Positions 1 to 9,656 are shown, counted from the first letter of the stretch. The stretch is DNA of 64,000 bases from Pontibacillus sp. HMF3514 (GCF_009858175.1 NZ_CP047393.1:3844001-3908000); one strand, 5' to 3'. Notes: generated from the sequence alone by a model not told the origin. A program made the numbers and translations.

Positions 1-1
1 A

Positions 2-1102
2 TTAGCCAAAAAGCTTAACAAGCCATGGCTGACGTTCATTGTTCCTTTCATCATCATTCCGCTGGTCTATATGACAATCAACCTCTACAATCCGCTTAAT
101 TATGATTTTGGTGGCCCAGCATTACTGTTATTGATATCAATCGTATTGTTGCATTTATTAGGAAAAGGTCGCATGAGGCCAATACTGAAATCCTTTGTAT
201 TAGCTCAGCTACTGTTTGGATTTCAGTGGCTGGATACCGTTATCTTTTTAACACCTCTAGGATTTGGAGGAGGACCGATCTCCAGTGAAGTGAAAGAGAT
301 CGCAGTCAATATCGGTTTTGGCAACACATTATCGTTATACAGCCTGTTATTATGTGGTATATTCATGATCAATGCGGTTGTTTTAGCTGTCTATCTAACT
401 GTTTCAGAGCAAAAGTGGCGTATGAGGCAGGACTTAAATATTGCTAGAGGTGAAATGGTGGAATCTCGCGCAGGTCGTGAAGCATTGCACCTAGTTCATG
501 ACTTAAAAACTCCTCTTTCTCTTATTGAAGGCTTAAACTCCTTGATTCAAATGAAATCCAAAGATCAGGATGTTCTAGAATACACAGAGCAAATATCCGA
601 ATCGATCGAATCTACAAGTAACATGGTCTCTGAGATTTTGTATGAAGAAAAGAAAAACTGGTGTACGCTTTCAAGGTTGATTGAATATGTACGAGCCAAT
701 AAACTTACCGACCAATCAATTGATTTTCAATTTGAACTTCACGCAGATCCAAGTATAAAAGTGTATGTAAATAAAATTCGTATGACGAGAGCCATTGTGA
801 ACTTGATTGATAACGCCTGTGATGCTGTTGATGGGAAAGCAAGCGCTAAGGTGACTATTCGATCGGAATTCGATGAATCAGGTATCTGGCTAGGCGTAGA
901 GGATAATGGAAAGGGACTCTCTAAAAAGGAACAGCAAAAAATTTGGAATGCTGGATACAGTACGAAAGCTCATCCTGGTGTTGGCTTGACGTTTGTGAAA
1001 AACGTCGTTGATGAGCATGATGCTACCTTGAAAATCGAGAGTGAATTAAAAAAGGGAACAACCTTCTGGATTGTTCTACCAAAGGAGTGTGTACAGCTAT
1101 GA
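2..1102 (+). CDS. Sensor histidine kinase, 5' end outside window
   Basis: The frame is open from base 2, so the gene starts upstream; the first ATG in view (71) is internal. At least four hydrophobic segments form the N-terminal part (LTFIVPFIIIPLVY and onward to about residue 120 counted from base 71). A kinase core follows: H-box LVHDLKTPLSLIEG with the phospho-acceptor His at 497-499, N-box NLIDNACDAV, G1 DNGKGLS and G2 GVGLTFV. This is a membrane sensor kinase with an integral-membrane rather than an obvious extracellular sensing domain. It overlaps the response regulator by 4 bp (ATGA), so the pair is translationally coupled. The signal is unknown. The H-box and the regulator's C-terminal domain are reminiscent of the CitS/DcuS/MalK type, which would fit an organic-acid or ion signal (inference). 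Confidence 0.9.
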   Translation, partial: LAKKLNKPWLTFIVPFIIIPLVYMTINLYNPLNYDFGGPALLLLISIVLLHLLGKGRMRPILKSFVLAQLLFGFQWLDTVIFLTPLGFGGGPISSEVKEIAVNIGFGNTLSLYSLLLCGIFMINAVVLAVYLTVSEQKWRMRQDLNIARGEMVESRAGREALHLVHDLKTPLSLIEGLNSLIQMKSKDQDVLEYTEQISESIESTSNMVSEILYEEKKNWCTLSRLIEYVRANKLTDQSIDFQFELHADPSIKVYVNKIRMTRAIVNLIDNACDAVDGKASAKVTIRSEFDESGIWLGVEDNGKGLSKKEQQKIWNAGYSTKAHPGVGLTFVKNVVDEHDATLKIESELKKGTTFWIVLPKECVQL

Positions 1103-1719
1103 ACATTTTAATCATTGATGACGATCCATCCCTACGTTATATGCTGACTGAAATTTGCAAGCATGCAGGATGGGACTCAGAGATTGCAGAAAATGGACAA
1201 AAGGGCGTAGATTTATTCCAACAAGGGAATTATGACCTCATTCTTGTTGATTATCATATGCCAGAGATGGATGGGATTCAAACTGTGAAAGCAATTCGAA
1301 GCCATCACTCTCAAATACCTATACTCGTTCTAACAGTAGATGAAAGACAAGAGATTGCTGATCGCTTTCTTCAGGAGGGAGCCAATGACTTTGCTTTGAA
1401 ACCAGTAAAAGCTCCGGATATCATCTCAAGAATCCAGCTCCATGTTCAGCTAGCTAATTTGAAAGGTTCTCAAGTCCAGGATGACAATGTGTTCAGCTCT
1501 AAGGGAATTAGTAAAAACACACTCTCTCATATCGAGGATTTTATGAAAAAGCAACCTGAACCAAGCTCTGTAGATGAAATTTCAAAAGAGGTCAACCTTG
1601 CCTATCCAACAGTTTATCGGTACGTAACTCATTTGCTGAATGAAGGCAAAGTAAAGCAGATTGATTCCCACCAAAAGATGGGGCGACCGAAAAAATTATA
1701 TCAATGGTACTCCGTTTAA
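1099..1719 (+). CDS. Response regulator, REC plus winged-helix output
   Basis: 206 residues. The receiver domain (about 1-118) has the acidic pocket DDD at 7-9, phospho-acceptor D51 (ILVDYHMPEMDG), the Thr of LTVDE and a Lys in LKPVK. The C-terminal part (about 145-206) reads as a helix-turn-helix of CitT/DcuR flavour (DEISKEVNLAYPTVYRYV). The start was set at ATG 1099, overlapping the kinase stop, because AAAGGAG lies 11 nt upstream; a GTG at 1087 is possible but badly spaced. An intrinsic terminator follows directly. The next gene on the same strand is an NhaC-family antiporter, a plausible target because a perfect 18-bp palindrome lies between them (inference). Confidence 0.9.
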   Translation: MNILIIDDDPSLRYMLTEICKHAGWDSEIAENGQKGVDLFQQGNYDLILVDYHMPEMDGIQTVKAIRSHHSQIPILVLTVDERQEIADRFLQEGANDFALKPVKAPDIISRIQLHVQLANLKGSQVQDDNVFSSKGISKNTLSHIEDFMKKQPEPSSVDEISKEVNLAYPTVYRYVTHLLNEGKVKQIDSHQKMGRPKKLYQWYSV

Positions 1720-1720
1720 G

Positions 1721-1747
1721 CATTCGCCTTTGGGCGGGTGTTTTTTA
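1721..1747 (+). terminator. Intrinsic terminator after response regulator
   Basis: An 8-bp stem (CATTCGCC / GGCGGGTG with two G-U pairs), 4-nt loop, then TTTTTTATT, immediately after the stop codon. Confidence 0.75.
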
Positions 1748-1759
1748 TTGGATTACTTT

Positions 1760-1777
1760 TATCAGCGATCGCTGATA
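1760..1777. promoter_or_regulatory. Perfect 18-bp palindrome upstream of antiporter gene
   Basis: TATCAGCGATCGCTGATA is fully self-complementary. It lies between the two-component terminator and the antiporter promoter region, about 105 bp upstream of a TATAAT at 1863-1868 that has only a poor -35. A weak -35 with an upstream symmetrical site suggests an activator-dependent promoter. The binding protein is unknown; the adjacent response regulator is the obvious candidate. Confidence 0.45.
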
Positions 1778-1914
1778 CCACTTTTTACACTCCCTCCCTT
1801 CCCAAGCAATTCTTCTCAACTTTTTTTCATTTTTTTCTGTATGAAAATTAAAAATGAGTTCTTATAATGATTTTTAACATTTCAAACAATTTAGACATCG
1901 AAAGGAGATGCTAT

Positions 1915-3408
1915 ATGGAACATTTCGGCCTATTATCTTTATTACCATCCGTAGTCGCTTTGGTCTTAGCCATTTGGTCTAAGCGAGTTGTCCCATCATT
2001 ACTTGCAGGAATCTTGGTAGGGACAATAATGATTGATATTAAAACGAACGGTGTCCTGCACGCAATTATGTATTCCATTCTCAACCTATTCAGCGCCATT
2101 GCCGGCCACCCTGCTGATGCAGAGGCAGGTATCAGAGGCATGGGACTCGTTAAAGGAGCTGGACGTGCTGAACTCATCATCGTTGTATTCTTACTTGGAG
2201 CATTTATCGGCGTCCTTAATAAATCGGGCGGTGCTTATGCATTCGGTAATTGGTTAGCTAACAAAGTTCGAGGAAAACAAGGTGCTCAAGTATCCACTGC
2301 ATTAATGGGAAGTTCTCTTTTCACAAGTGCTTACTTCAGCTCCCTAGCAACAGGAACCGTTTTCCGACCAATTTATGATCGTATGAATATTTCTAGAGCA
2401 AAATTAGCGTTCTTTCTAGACTCAACTTCGTCTCCAATCAACGTTCTTGTACCGATTTCTGGTTGGGTAGCATTCATGGGAGCGCTCATGGTAGATAACA
2501 TTCCAAGTGTAAATGACCCTATTGCTGGTCTAGCACAAACTGTGCCATACAACTTTTATAACATCGTCATCTTAGTTATGGTATTCCTTTTTGCTAGTGG
2601 TAAATTGAAAGATTTCGGACCTATGAAAAAAGCAGAAGAACGTGCGAAGCAAGGAAAAGAGCCAAGATCTGAAGAGCAAGAGGTTGCAGCTACTGCAGAA
2701 CCGAATAAAGGTAAAAATGCATCTCCTTCAGACATGTTACTTCCACTTGGTGTTTCAATTGCAACACTTGTTTTACTTGGCATGTGGAACTATACGCTAC
2801 CGTACTTCTTCGAGGTTGAAAAGCTTCCTTTAGACGGTAACAAAATGCTTATTATCAGCTTCGGCCTTGGTATTATCGTTGCCTTCTTGAAGTACACATT
2901 AGGTAAGCTGATGACACCAAAACAATTCTCTGAAGAACTATTTGAAGGTTCAAAAACCGTCATCCTAGGTGCTGTTATTATTCTATTAGCTGTTACACTA
3001 GGTGACATCATGCGCGCAACAGCTCCAGAAGGAACTGGTGCAGCTGCATTCATTGGTGAAGTAGCAAAAGGCGTGATTCCTAGCGCAATCATCCCATTAG
3101 CCTTATTTATCATTTCTGGATTTGTGGCATTCTCTATGGGAACATCTTTCGGAACTTGGGCGATTATGATGCCAATCGGCGTATCCTTAATGCTAGCAAC
3201 CGGCGGAGATCCAATCCTTGCTGCTGCCGCAGTCCTTTCAGGCGGAGCATTTGGAGACCATACCTCTCCGATCTCGGATACTAGTATCATGTCCTCCGTT
3301 GGCTCAGATTGCGATCACATGGAGCACATCAACACGCAGCTCCCTTATGCATTAACAGCTGCAGGCGTAGCTTCCGTGTTCTTCCTTGTTGCTGGGTTTA
3401 TCATGTAG
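1915..3408 (+). CDS. Na+/H+ antiporter, NhaC family
   Basis: 497 residues, polytopic membrane protein with about a dozen hydrophobic segments. The NhaC-family signature near the C-terminus is clear (GGAFGDHTSPISDTSIMS, then GSDCDHMEHINTQLPYA). A charged cytoplasmic loop rich in Glu/Lys (about residues 235-270) splits the protein in two halves. Family members exchange Na+ for H+, or malate for lactate (MleN). Substrate cannot be read from sequence. The start was put at ATG 1915 because AAAGGAG lies 7 nt upstream; the longer frame from 1867 adds residues unlike the family start and lacks a ribosome binding site. A strong bidirectional terminator follows. Confidence 0.9.
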   Translation: MEHFGLLSLLPSVVALVLAIWSKRVVPSLLAGILVGTIMIDIKTNGVLHAIMYSILNLFSAIAGHPADAEAGIRGMGLVKGAGRAELIIVVFLLGAFIGVLNKSGGAYAFGNWLANKVRGKQGAQVSTALMGSSLFTSAYFSSLATGTVFRPIYDRMNISRAKLAFFLDSTSSPINVLVPISGWVAFMGALMVDNIPSVNDPIAGLAQTVPYNFYNIVILVMVFLFASGKLKDFGPMKKAEERAKQGKEPRSEEQEVAATAEPNKGKNASPSDMLLPLGVSIATLVLLGMWNYTLPYFFEVEKLPLDGNKMLIISFGLGIIVAFLKYTLGKLMTPKQFSEELFEGSKTVILGAVIILLAVTLGDIMRATAPEGTGAAAFIGEVAKGVIPSAIIPLALFIISGFVAFSMGTSFGTWAIMMPIGVSLMLATGGDPILAAAAVLSGGAFGDHTSPISDTSIMSSVGSDCDHMEHINTQLPYALTAAGVASVFFLVAGFIM

Positions 3409-3418
3409 AGACCAAAGT

Positions 3419-3458
3419 AAAAAGTGCCTGACTCACAAAAATGAGCAGGCACTTTTTT
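3419..3458. terminator. Bidirectional terminator between convergent genes
   Basis: AAAGTGCCTG / CAGGCACTTT stem extended by CTC/GAG, with A-run before and T-run after, so it works from both sides. It serves the antiporter gene (+) and the oxidoreductase gene (-). Confidence 0.85.
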
Positions 3459-4413
3459 AATGTTTATAAAGTTGTTCAAGTAATTTAATATTCTCGAATG
3501 TTTTATCGTGGTAAGACTGTAAAGATTCATTTTGCTGAACAGCCTGTGTAAATGTCTCCACTTGTAATTTGTACTGATCCCCAATAATAGTTTCTTCATA
3601 GCTACCATTTTGAGTACTCACTTTTACAATACCTTTGTGCTCATTAGCGTCTGGACGATAAGCAAAAGGAATCTGAATGGTCCCTTTCGTTCCAAGTACC
3701 TCATATTGATGACGAAGTGGCGCATTAAAGCTACAATCTACTTGAGCCATAGATCCGTTTTCCATTCTTAACGTTACAAGTGATGTAACATCTACACCGT
3801 ACTTATTATCCAAAGAAGATTTAACAGTATGTTCAATAGGATTACTATCCAATACATTAATGGCTGTATGTGTACCATAGCATCCTACATCCCAAAGAGC
3901 TCCTCCGCCTTTTTCTTTATCCAGGCGAATGTTGTATTTAGAGCGATCAAAACTAAAAGAGAAGCTAGCACGCAAGTATTCCACTTCTCCGATTTCACCT
4001 TCAGCGATTAATTCTTTCACTCGCTGATGTTGAGGGTGGAACTGATACATAAACGCTTCAAGAAACTGCACATTATTCTCATTGCATATCTCAATCATCT
4101 CCACCACATCTTGATGTGTTAAAGATGCTGGCTTTTCACATAAAATATGCTTGCCTGCTTCGGCCGCTTCAAATACCCATTTTTTATGTAGATGGTTCGG
4201 AAGAGGAATATATACCGCTTCAATCTCAGAATCTTGTAAGAGCTCTTCATATGACCCGTATGCTTTTTCTATATCAAATTGCTCTTGGACTTCTTTTTCT
4301 TTTCCACTTGAACTTGCAATTGCTACAACTTCAGAGTCTTCTGTACGCTGTATTGCTGGGATAAGTGCTTTCTTTGCAATGTTTGCAGCTCCCAGGATTC
4401 CCCACTTGATCAT
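3457..4413 (-). CDS. Gfo/Idh/MocA family NAD(P)-dependent oxidoreductase
   Basis: 318 residues. N-terminal Rossmann fold begins at once (IKWGILGAANIAKKAL) and the family signature EKP occurs in GKHILCEKPASL. The C-terminal half is the alpha/beta substrate-binding domain. Family members oxidise or reduce sugars, inositols, or act as trans-dihydrodiol dehydrogenases; the substrate is not predictable here. The start at 4413 has AAAGGAG on the minus strand about 8 nt upstream; the open frame extends to 4467 without a better start. Single-gene unit, convergent with the antiporter. A second family member lies at 49538-50524. Confidence 0.88.
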   Translation of the reverse strand: MIKWGILGAANIAKKALIPAIQRTEDSEVVAIASSSGKEKEVQEQFDIEKAYGSYEELLQDSEIEAVYIPLPNHLHKKWVFEAAEAGKHILCEKPASLTHQDVVEMIEICNENNVQFLEAFMYQFHPQHQRVKELIAEGEIGEVEYLRASFSFSFDRSKYNIRLDKEKGGGALWDVGCYGTHTAINVLDSNPIEHTVKSSLDNKYGVDVTSLVTLRMENGSMAQVDCSFNAPLRHQYEVLGTKGTIQIPFAYRPDANEHKGIVKVSTQNGSYEETIIGDQYKLQVETFTQAVQQNESLQSYHDKTFENIKLLEQLYKH

Positions 4414-4682
4414 ATCATCACTCCTTTTTCTTCCATCATAGCAACGTCCCTTTTGACTGTCGAACAATTTACTAGAGTAAGGAGCCCATTATGCTTTCTG
4501 TGGAGGGGTTATGTTTTACGTTTGAGCGTAATAGTTGTTGATTTGATTTTATCTTAATTTAGAGGTGTTGGGAATGATTGGGCTTAGTTAAGGCTTACGA
4601 CAAAACAAATAACACCCATCCCTTACCTTATTGGCAAGGAGCAGGTGTTCAATGTATTGCAGTTTTTCACGATCTATTTCAC

Positions 4683-6413
4683 TTACAAAAACGGTGGTTC
4701 TCTCGTTACTAACGGTTTATAGTATGCTGTACGACGGGTCAAAATGAGATTTTCCTGATCCAACCACCAGTCTGTTTTCATTGTTTGGAATGCGTTAACA
4801 AGTACTTCTTCTTGTTCACCTGAAGCAATTACTGTCTGATCATTGGTATAGTTTTGGTCCAAGTTGTATATAGCACTTCGACCCTTGAATCCATACTTCG
4901 ATCCAACAAAGTTAGAAACAATGGTATAGGATTGAGCCCCTTTCGCTACAGCATCCCAGGTAGAGACTGTACCTTTTGGATAAGGATTCGGGAATACATC
5001 TTGATTCATCGACAGTTCAACTCCATAGTCCCCCGTCCAGCTTGCAGGTATGCAAATCATATCCGCGCGTTTAACAGCTAAGACACCTGCTACTTCTGGA
5101 AATGTAGCATCATATCCAATCATCATTCCAACACGCCCAAAGCCATTTACAGGGGTAACCATAATCCTTTTTCCTGGTGTGGCCCAACGCTCATCCCAAT
5201 GATCTAAGTGAATTTTACGATGTTTCCCAATAACTTCACCTTCAGGACTTATAAATAGCGCACTATTATAAAAGTGAGGTAATTCTTTTTCGGCAAATCC
5301 AAATACGATATAAGCCTCTACCTCTTGTGCTAGCTTTTTCATCTCCTGCACTATAGGTCCATCATCTGTCTCAGCGTATGGCTCTATATCTTGCTTTTTT
5401 TGTAATTCCATCGGACCAATTACAGAAAGTTCAGGGAGGACAATGAGATTTACATCTTCCTCGACTTTGTCCCTTACAAGCTGCTTCACTTTTGTCAGGT
5501 TTACTTCTTTATTGCCAATCTCTGGTTCATATTGTATTGAAGCGGCTTTGATATTTCGTGCATGTGTGTTTTTGGTATAATCCCATGGACCTAAAAAGAG
5601 CATTAATTCTTTGTAAGACTCCATACGACGCTCTAACATTCGAGATTTTGCAGGGTTTGCAAACTGAGCTGGATCAATGCTTCCTTCTAAAATATATGGG
5701 GAAGGATCTTCTTCATCAATTGTCATTGGCGCTTCGGCAAGCTTTTCCCCATAAGGTGACCATACAGAACTAAGACCGACCATATTAAAATCTTCTTCTT
5801 TGTCAGAACGGTTTGCACTAACGATATAGAGGCCGTTCATTTCTGCCCAGTGCTGCAACATCGAGATGGAGGCACTAGATGAATTCGTTGGGAAACACAA
5901 AATATCAGCACCATTTACAGCTGCTAGTCGTGCGGATTCAAAGTACGTAGAATCCTGACAAATAATCATGGCGATGTTACCAATATCCGTTTCGTAAACT
6001 GGACAACCGATATCTCCCCAACAAGACCAGTAGGTCTCAACGACCCACTGATGAATTTTGCGGTACTTTCCTATATATCCATTTGGGCCAACAAGAGCTG
6101 AGGAGTTGTAATACAACCCCGTTTCAAGATCAACTTCTGCCATACCAATAACAATATACGTGTTGTATTCCTTAGCAATCTCGGCAAACTGCGCAGTTGT
6201 TAACCCCGGAATCGTATCTACATAGGAGGAAATAGCGGAACGATCTAAATAATGATAACCCGTTGTAGCCATCTCAGGAGTAACAATGAGTTTGGCACCC
6301 TTTTCAGCTGCTTCTCGAACATACTTTTTCAATTCGCGAATGTTCGCATTACGTCGGTTCAACTTCGGATTGTATTGAATGGCTGCTACTGGAAATGGTC
6401 TAGATATAGACAT
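4683..6413 (-). CDS. Tandem carbon-nitrogen hydrolase (nitrilase superfamily), second domain degenerate
   Basis: 576 residues made of two CN-hydrolase domains (about 6-265 and 285-560), roughly twice the usual size. Domain 1 has the full Glu-Lys-Cys triad: E47 (TPEMATTGY), K119 (YRKIHQW), C152 (IICQDSTYFES). Domain 2 keeps E328 (LPELSV) and K400 (HRKIHLD), but the nucleophile position reads MIGYDATFPE, so Gly433 replaces Cys. Domain 1 therefore probably catalyses amide or nitrile hydrolysis, and domain 2 probably serves dimer-like packing (inference). No signal peptide; cytoplasmic. GGAGG lies just upstream of the start. It is divergent from an MFS transporter, which might move its substrate or product. 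Confidence 0.88.
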   Translation of the reverse strand: MSISRPFPVAAIQYNPKLNRRNANIRELKKYVREAAEKGAKLIVTPEMATTGYHYLDRSAISSYVDTIPGLTTAQFAEIAKEYNTYIVIGMAEVDLETGLYYNSSALVGPNGYIGKYRKIHQWVVETYWSCWGDIGCPVYETDIGNIAMIICQDSTYFESARLAAVNGADILCFPTNSSSASISMLQHWAEMNGLYIVSANRSDKEEDFNMVGLSSVWSPYGEKLAEAPMTIDEEDPSPYILEGSIDPAQFANPAKSRMLERRMESYKELMLFLGPWDYTKNTHARNIKAASIQYEPEIGNKEVNLTKVKQLVRDKVEEDVNLIVLPELSVIGPMELQKKQDIEPYAETDDGPIVQEMKKLAQEVEAYIVFGFAEKELPHFYNSALFISPEGEVIGKHRKIHLDHWDERWATPGKRIMVTPVNGFGRVGMMIGYDATFPEVAGVLAVKRADMICIPASWTGDYGVELSMNQDVFPNPYPKGTVSTWDAVAKGAQSYTIVSNFVGSKYGFKGRSAIYNLDQNYTNDQTVIASGEQEEVLVNAFQTMKTDWWLDQENLILTRRTAYYKPLVTREPPFL

Positions 6414-6602
6414 CTGAGGGCCTCCTTAACGAAATAAGTTTTTTTTAGCGTAACACATCTCTTTTCATGGCTAGAAATATAAAACTTTGATCAATATCAT
6501 TTCTCTTACATGTTTTAGCAAAAAATACATGTATGACAGAAGTATGCCATCTCCACCTTTTACTCAAAATAACAAAAAAGACCCATTATTGGAGGAACCG
6601 TT

Positions 6603-7799
6603 ATGAAGGGTAAGAAATGGGATTTGTTTGCATTAGCAGCTATCCCTTTATTAATGACGTTAGGGAATTCTATGCTAATTCCTGTGTTACCCATTATTGA
6701 ACGTGAAATTGATATCACGTCTTTTCAGTCGAGCTTAATTATTACCATTTATTCGATTATAGCAATCCCCCTCATCCCAATCTCCGGATACCTATCTGAT
6801 AAGCTCGGTCGGAAAAAAGTCATCATCCCTAGCCTTATTATTGTTGGAGTTGGAGGAGCCATTTCAGCTTATGCAGCTTGGCACATGAAGAACCCTTTTA
6901 CTGTTATATTGATCGGACGATTTATTCAAGGAATTGGTGCTTCAGGTGCATTCCCAGTCGTAATCCCAACCGTAGGAGACATGTTTAAGGATGAGGAAGA
7001 AGTAAGCAAAGGCCTTGGCATTATCGAAACTTCTAACACATTCGGCAAGGTTCTAAGTCCGATCTTAGGTGCACTATTAGCCGCAGTCCTATGGTTCCTA
7101 CCATTTATCGCTATCCCCATTTTATCTGGATTAGCCATTATTCTTGTCATGATCTTAGTAAAGGTTCCAAAAGAAAAAAACCAAGAACCTAAACAATCTT
7201 TTCAAGCATTCATTCATGTTATTCAAGATCTACTAAGAGAAAATGCCAAATGGTTAACTTCGGTTTTTCTTGCAGGGTGTATTTTTATGTTCGTTTTGTT
7301 TGGGTTTTTATTTCATTTCTCAAGTATATTAGAGGATGATTTTAAAATATTAGGTTATAAAAAAGGCTTATTTTTAGCCGTACCTTTACTCTTTTTATGT
7401 GTGGCTTCTTATATTGCTGGTAACAAAATTGGCGAACATAAGGTTTTAATGAAGTGGATTATTTTAATTGGAAGTGGAGTAGCTGTTGTTGCGTTCCTTT
7501 TTGTACAAGGCAAAGAAAGTCTGCTTAGTTATTTCATTTTATTATCCATTGCAGGTACTGGCATTGGAGTAGCGCTCCCTTGTCTAGATGCTTTTATAAC
7601 GGAAGGCATCCCAAAAGAAGAGCGTGGGACTATGACCGCAGTGTACAGTTCTATGCGTTTTATAGGTGTAGCAGCTGGTCCTCCTGTTACCGCTCTACTA
7701 ATGAAATCATTTCCTTCCATCCTTTATTATAGCTTTGCTGGATTCGTATTCCTTAGCTTAGTTATAAGCTTTTTAGGTATAAGACCTTCTAAATCTTAA
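6603..7799 (+). CDS. MFS transporter
   Basis: 398 residues with about 12 transmembrane helices. The motif-A loop between TM2 and TM3 is present (GYLSDKLGRKK), and a motif-C-like GKVLSPILGALLA lies in TM5, which is typical of drug/H+ antiporters. It is thus most likely an efflux pump; substrate unknown. GGAGG lies 7 nt before ATG 6603. It is divergent from the tandem nitrilase gene. Ends at a clear terminator. Confidence 0.85.
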   Translation: MKGKKWDLFALAAIPLLMTLGNSMLIPVLPIIEREIDITSFQSSLIITIYSIIAIPLIPISGYLSDKLGRKKVIIPSLIIVGVGGAISAYAAWHMKNPFTVILIGRFIQGIGASGAFPVVIPTVGDMFKDEEEVSKGLGIIETSNTFGKVLSPILGALLAAVLWFLPFIAIPILSGLAIILVMILVKVPKEKNQEPKQSFQAFIHVIQDLLRENAKWLTSVFLAGCIFMFVLFGFLFHFSSILEDDFKILGYKKGLFLAVPLLFLCVASYIAGNKIGEHKVLMKWIILIGSGVAVVAFLFVQGKESLLSYFILLSIAGTGIGVALPCLDAFITEGIPKEERGTMTAVYSSMRFIGVAAGPPVTALLMKSFPSILYYSFAGFVFLSLVISFLGIRPSKS

Positions 7800-7812
7800 A
7801 AGAAATACCTAC

Positions 7813-7842
7813 GCACCAAGCTACTAGTCTTGGTGCTTTCTT
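7813..7842 (+). terminator. Intrinsic terminator after MFS gene
   Basis: GCACCAAG / CTTGGTGC stem, 8-nt loop, then TTTCTT. Confidence 0.75.
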
Positions 7843-7907
7843 ACACATATTCATTACTATTTTTTGATGCTACAATAAAATCAAACTGCATGAGAGGAAG
7901 ACAGACG

Positions 7908-9656
7908 ATGCTTGAATTATTTCTTCCTATGCTTGAACGTTTAGGAATTATTGTCACCGTAGCCTTTATCATTACAAGGTTTCGCTTTTTCCGTGAATTA
8001 ATCGATCAGAAAACCCTTCACCCTCAACAACAATATATGGCCATTCTGTTCTTTGGTCTCTTTGGTGTGATTGGTACATATACAGGGATTACTTATGATA
8101 CCTCTTCCTCCCTATTCGGCAATGTTGTCTATGACCTTGGAGAGTCGGAAGCTATAGCGAATTCACGCGTAATTGGCATTGTAGCCGCGGGGTTATTTGG
8201 TGGTTATCGCATTGGTGTTGGAAGTGGTCTTATTGCGGGATTACATCGCTTCTCACTTGGAGGCTTTACAGGATTTGCATGTGGTGTATCAGCCGTTGTG
8301 GCTGGTCTTATTTCTGGATTTTTTCATAAAAAGAATCAACCACTTAAGCTGAAAACTGCTCTACTAGTTGGTGCATTAGCTGAAACGGTTCAAATGTTAA
8401 TTATACTCGGTATAGCTAAACCTTTTGCGATGGCGTGGGACCTCGTACAAGAGATTGGCCTTCCGATGATTATGGCAAACGGAGTTGGATCAGCTCTATT
8501 CTTACTCATCATTCGGAATGTTTTAGCTGAAGAAGAAAAGGCCGGAGCCATCCAAGCCCAGAAAGCATTAAAGCTGGCTGAATCTACAATCTCTTATCTG
8601 CGAACGGGATTAAACTCTAATTCTGCCCAAAACGTGTGCAAGATGATTTATGAAGAAGTCAACGTCAGTGCTATTGCCATGACAGATCACCAAACCATCT
8701 TAGCCCATGTTGGAAAGGCAAACGACCATCACCAATCAGGAGAACCTATCCAAACAGATGCCACAAAAGAGGTGCTTCATTCAGGAAAAATGTTGATCGC
8801 AAACCACGCCTCCATCCAATGTAAAATTCCTGAATGTCCTTTAGGTGCTGCAGTTATTGCACCTTTGAAGCGTAGAAATGAAGTTATAGGTACACTGAAG
8901 TTCTATGTGCGATCAGAAAAAGAAATTTCAAATGTCCTACTAGAATTAATTCAAGGACTAAATGCTTTATTAGGACAACAACTTGAGATCGCAGAAGCAG
9001 AAAAGTCTAAAGAATTAGCCCGAGAAGCAGAAGTGAAGGCACTCCAAGCACAGATTAACCCTCATTTTTTGTTTAATTCGTTAAACGTGATCGTGTCTTT
9101 AACCCGTACAAAACCAGATCGTGCTCGCTCATTACTTATTGCACTTTCTAAGTTTTTCCGCCAAAACTTAAGCGCTACAACGAAGACATGGACCTCTTTA
9201 TCTGAAGAACTAAAGCACGTAAAATCTTATTTACTAATTGAAGAAACACGATTCGAAGATAAGTTACAAGTTGAATATGAAGTGGACGAGAGTGCCATGA
9301 ACGCCAAAATTGCTCCTTTAACACTCCAACCTCTCGTTGAGAACTGCATAAAACATGGTATTAAAAACAAGGATGGAATCGGAAAAATCTTAGTTAGAAT
9401 TATGGAAAAAGAAAACGATATTCTAGTTTCTGTTCAAGATAATGGAATTGGAATGAGTAAGGAAGAGCTTTCTAGACTAGGTGAAAAGAGAGTAGACTCT
9501 AGTCAAGGTACTGGACTTGGAATCTATAACGTAAACAAACGCTTGGAGTATATGTATGGTTATACTTCAACTCTTCAAATTCATAGTGAACCGAATAATG
9601 GCACGATCATTTCATTTGTTATTCCTAAGAACTATCAGGAGGATCGATATGAATAA
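7908..9656 (+). CDS. lytS: LytS-type sensor histidine kinase
   Basis: 582 residues. The N-terminal 5TM-5TMR_LYT domain (about 1-215, several membrane helices rich in Gly) is followed by a GAF-like domain (about 220-365), then a His_kinase domain with QINPHFLFNSLNV and an HATPase with DNGIGMS and GTGLGIYNV. The start at ATG 7908 has GAGAGGAAG 8 nt upstream. It overlaps the response regulator gene by 8 bp. In B. subtilis and E. coli, LytS/BtsS-type kinases sense extracellular pyruvate and control pyruvate transporters (established for those species). The neighbouring CstA-family gene supports the same role here (inference). Confidence 0.92.
   Translation: MLELFLPMLERLGIIVTVAFIITRFRFFRELIDQKTLHPQQQYMAILFFGLFGVIGTYTGITYDTSSSLFGNVVYDLGESEAIANSRVIGIVAAGLFGGYRIGVGSGLIAGLHRFSLGGFTGFACGVSAVVAGLISGFFHKKNQPLKLKTALLVGALAETVQMLIILGIAKPFAMAWDLVQEIGLPMIMANGVGSALFLLIIRNVLAEEEKAGAIQAQKALKLAESTISYLRTGLNSNSAQNVCKMIYEEVNVSAIAMTDHQTILAHVGKANDHHQSGEPIQTDATKEVLHSGKMLIANHASIQCKIPECPLGAAVIAPLKRRNEVIGTLKFYVRSEKEISNVLLELIQGLNALLGQQLEIAEAEKSKELAREAEVKALQAQINPHFLFNSLNVIVSLTRTKPDRARSLLIALSKFFRQNLSATTKTWTSLSEELKHVKSYLLIEETRFEDKLQVEYEVDESAMNAKIAPLTLQPLVENCIKHGIKNKDGIGKILVRIMEKENDILVSVQDNGIGMSKEELSRLGEKRVDSSQGTGLGIYNVNKRLEYMYGYTSTLQIHSEPNNGTIISFVIPKNYQEDRYE

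Noticed and set aside
1661-1867. 68-codon frame after the response regulator
   Set aside because: Starts inside the regulator gene and runs through its terminator; no ribosome binding site.
2790-3290. 166-codon minus-strand frame in the antiporter gene
   Set aside because: Shadow of a gene with clear family motifs on the other strand.
4590-4682. Possible terminator after the tandem nitrilase (AACACC / GGTGTT)
   Set aside because: Short closing stem, large imperfect interior and no clean T-run on the minus strand.
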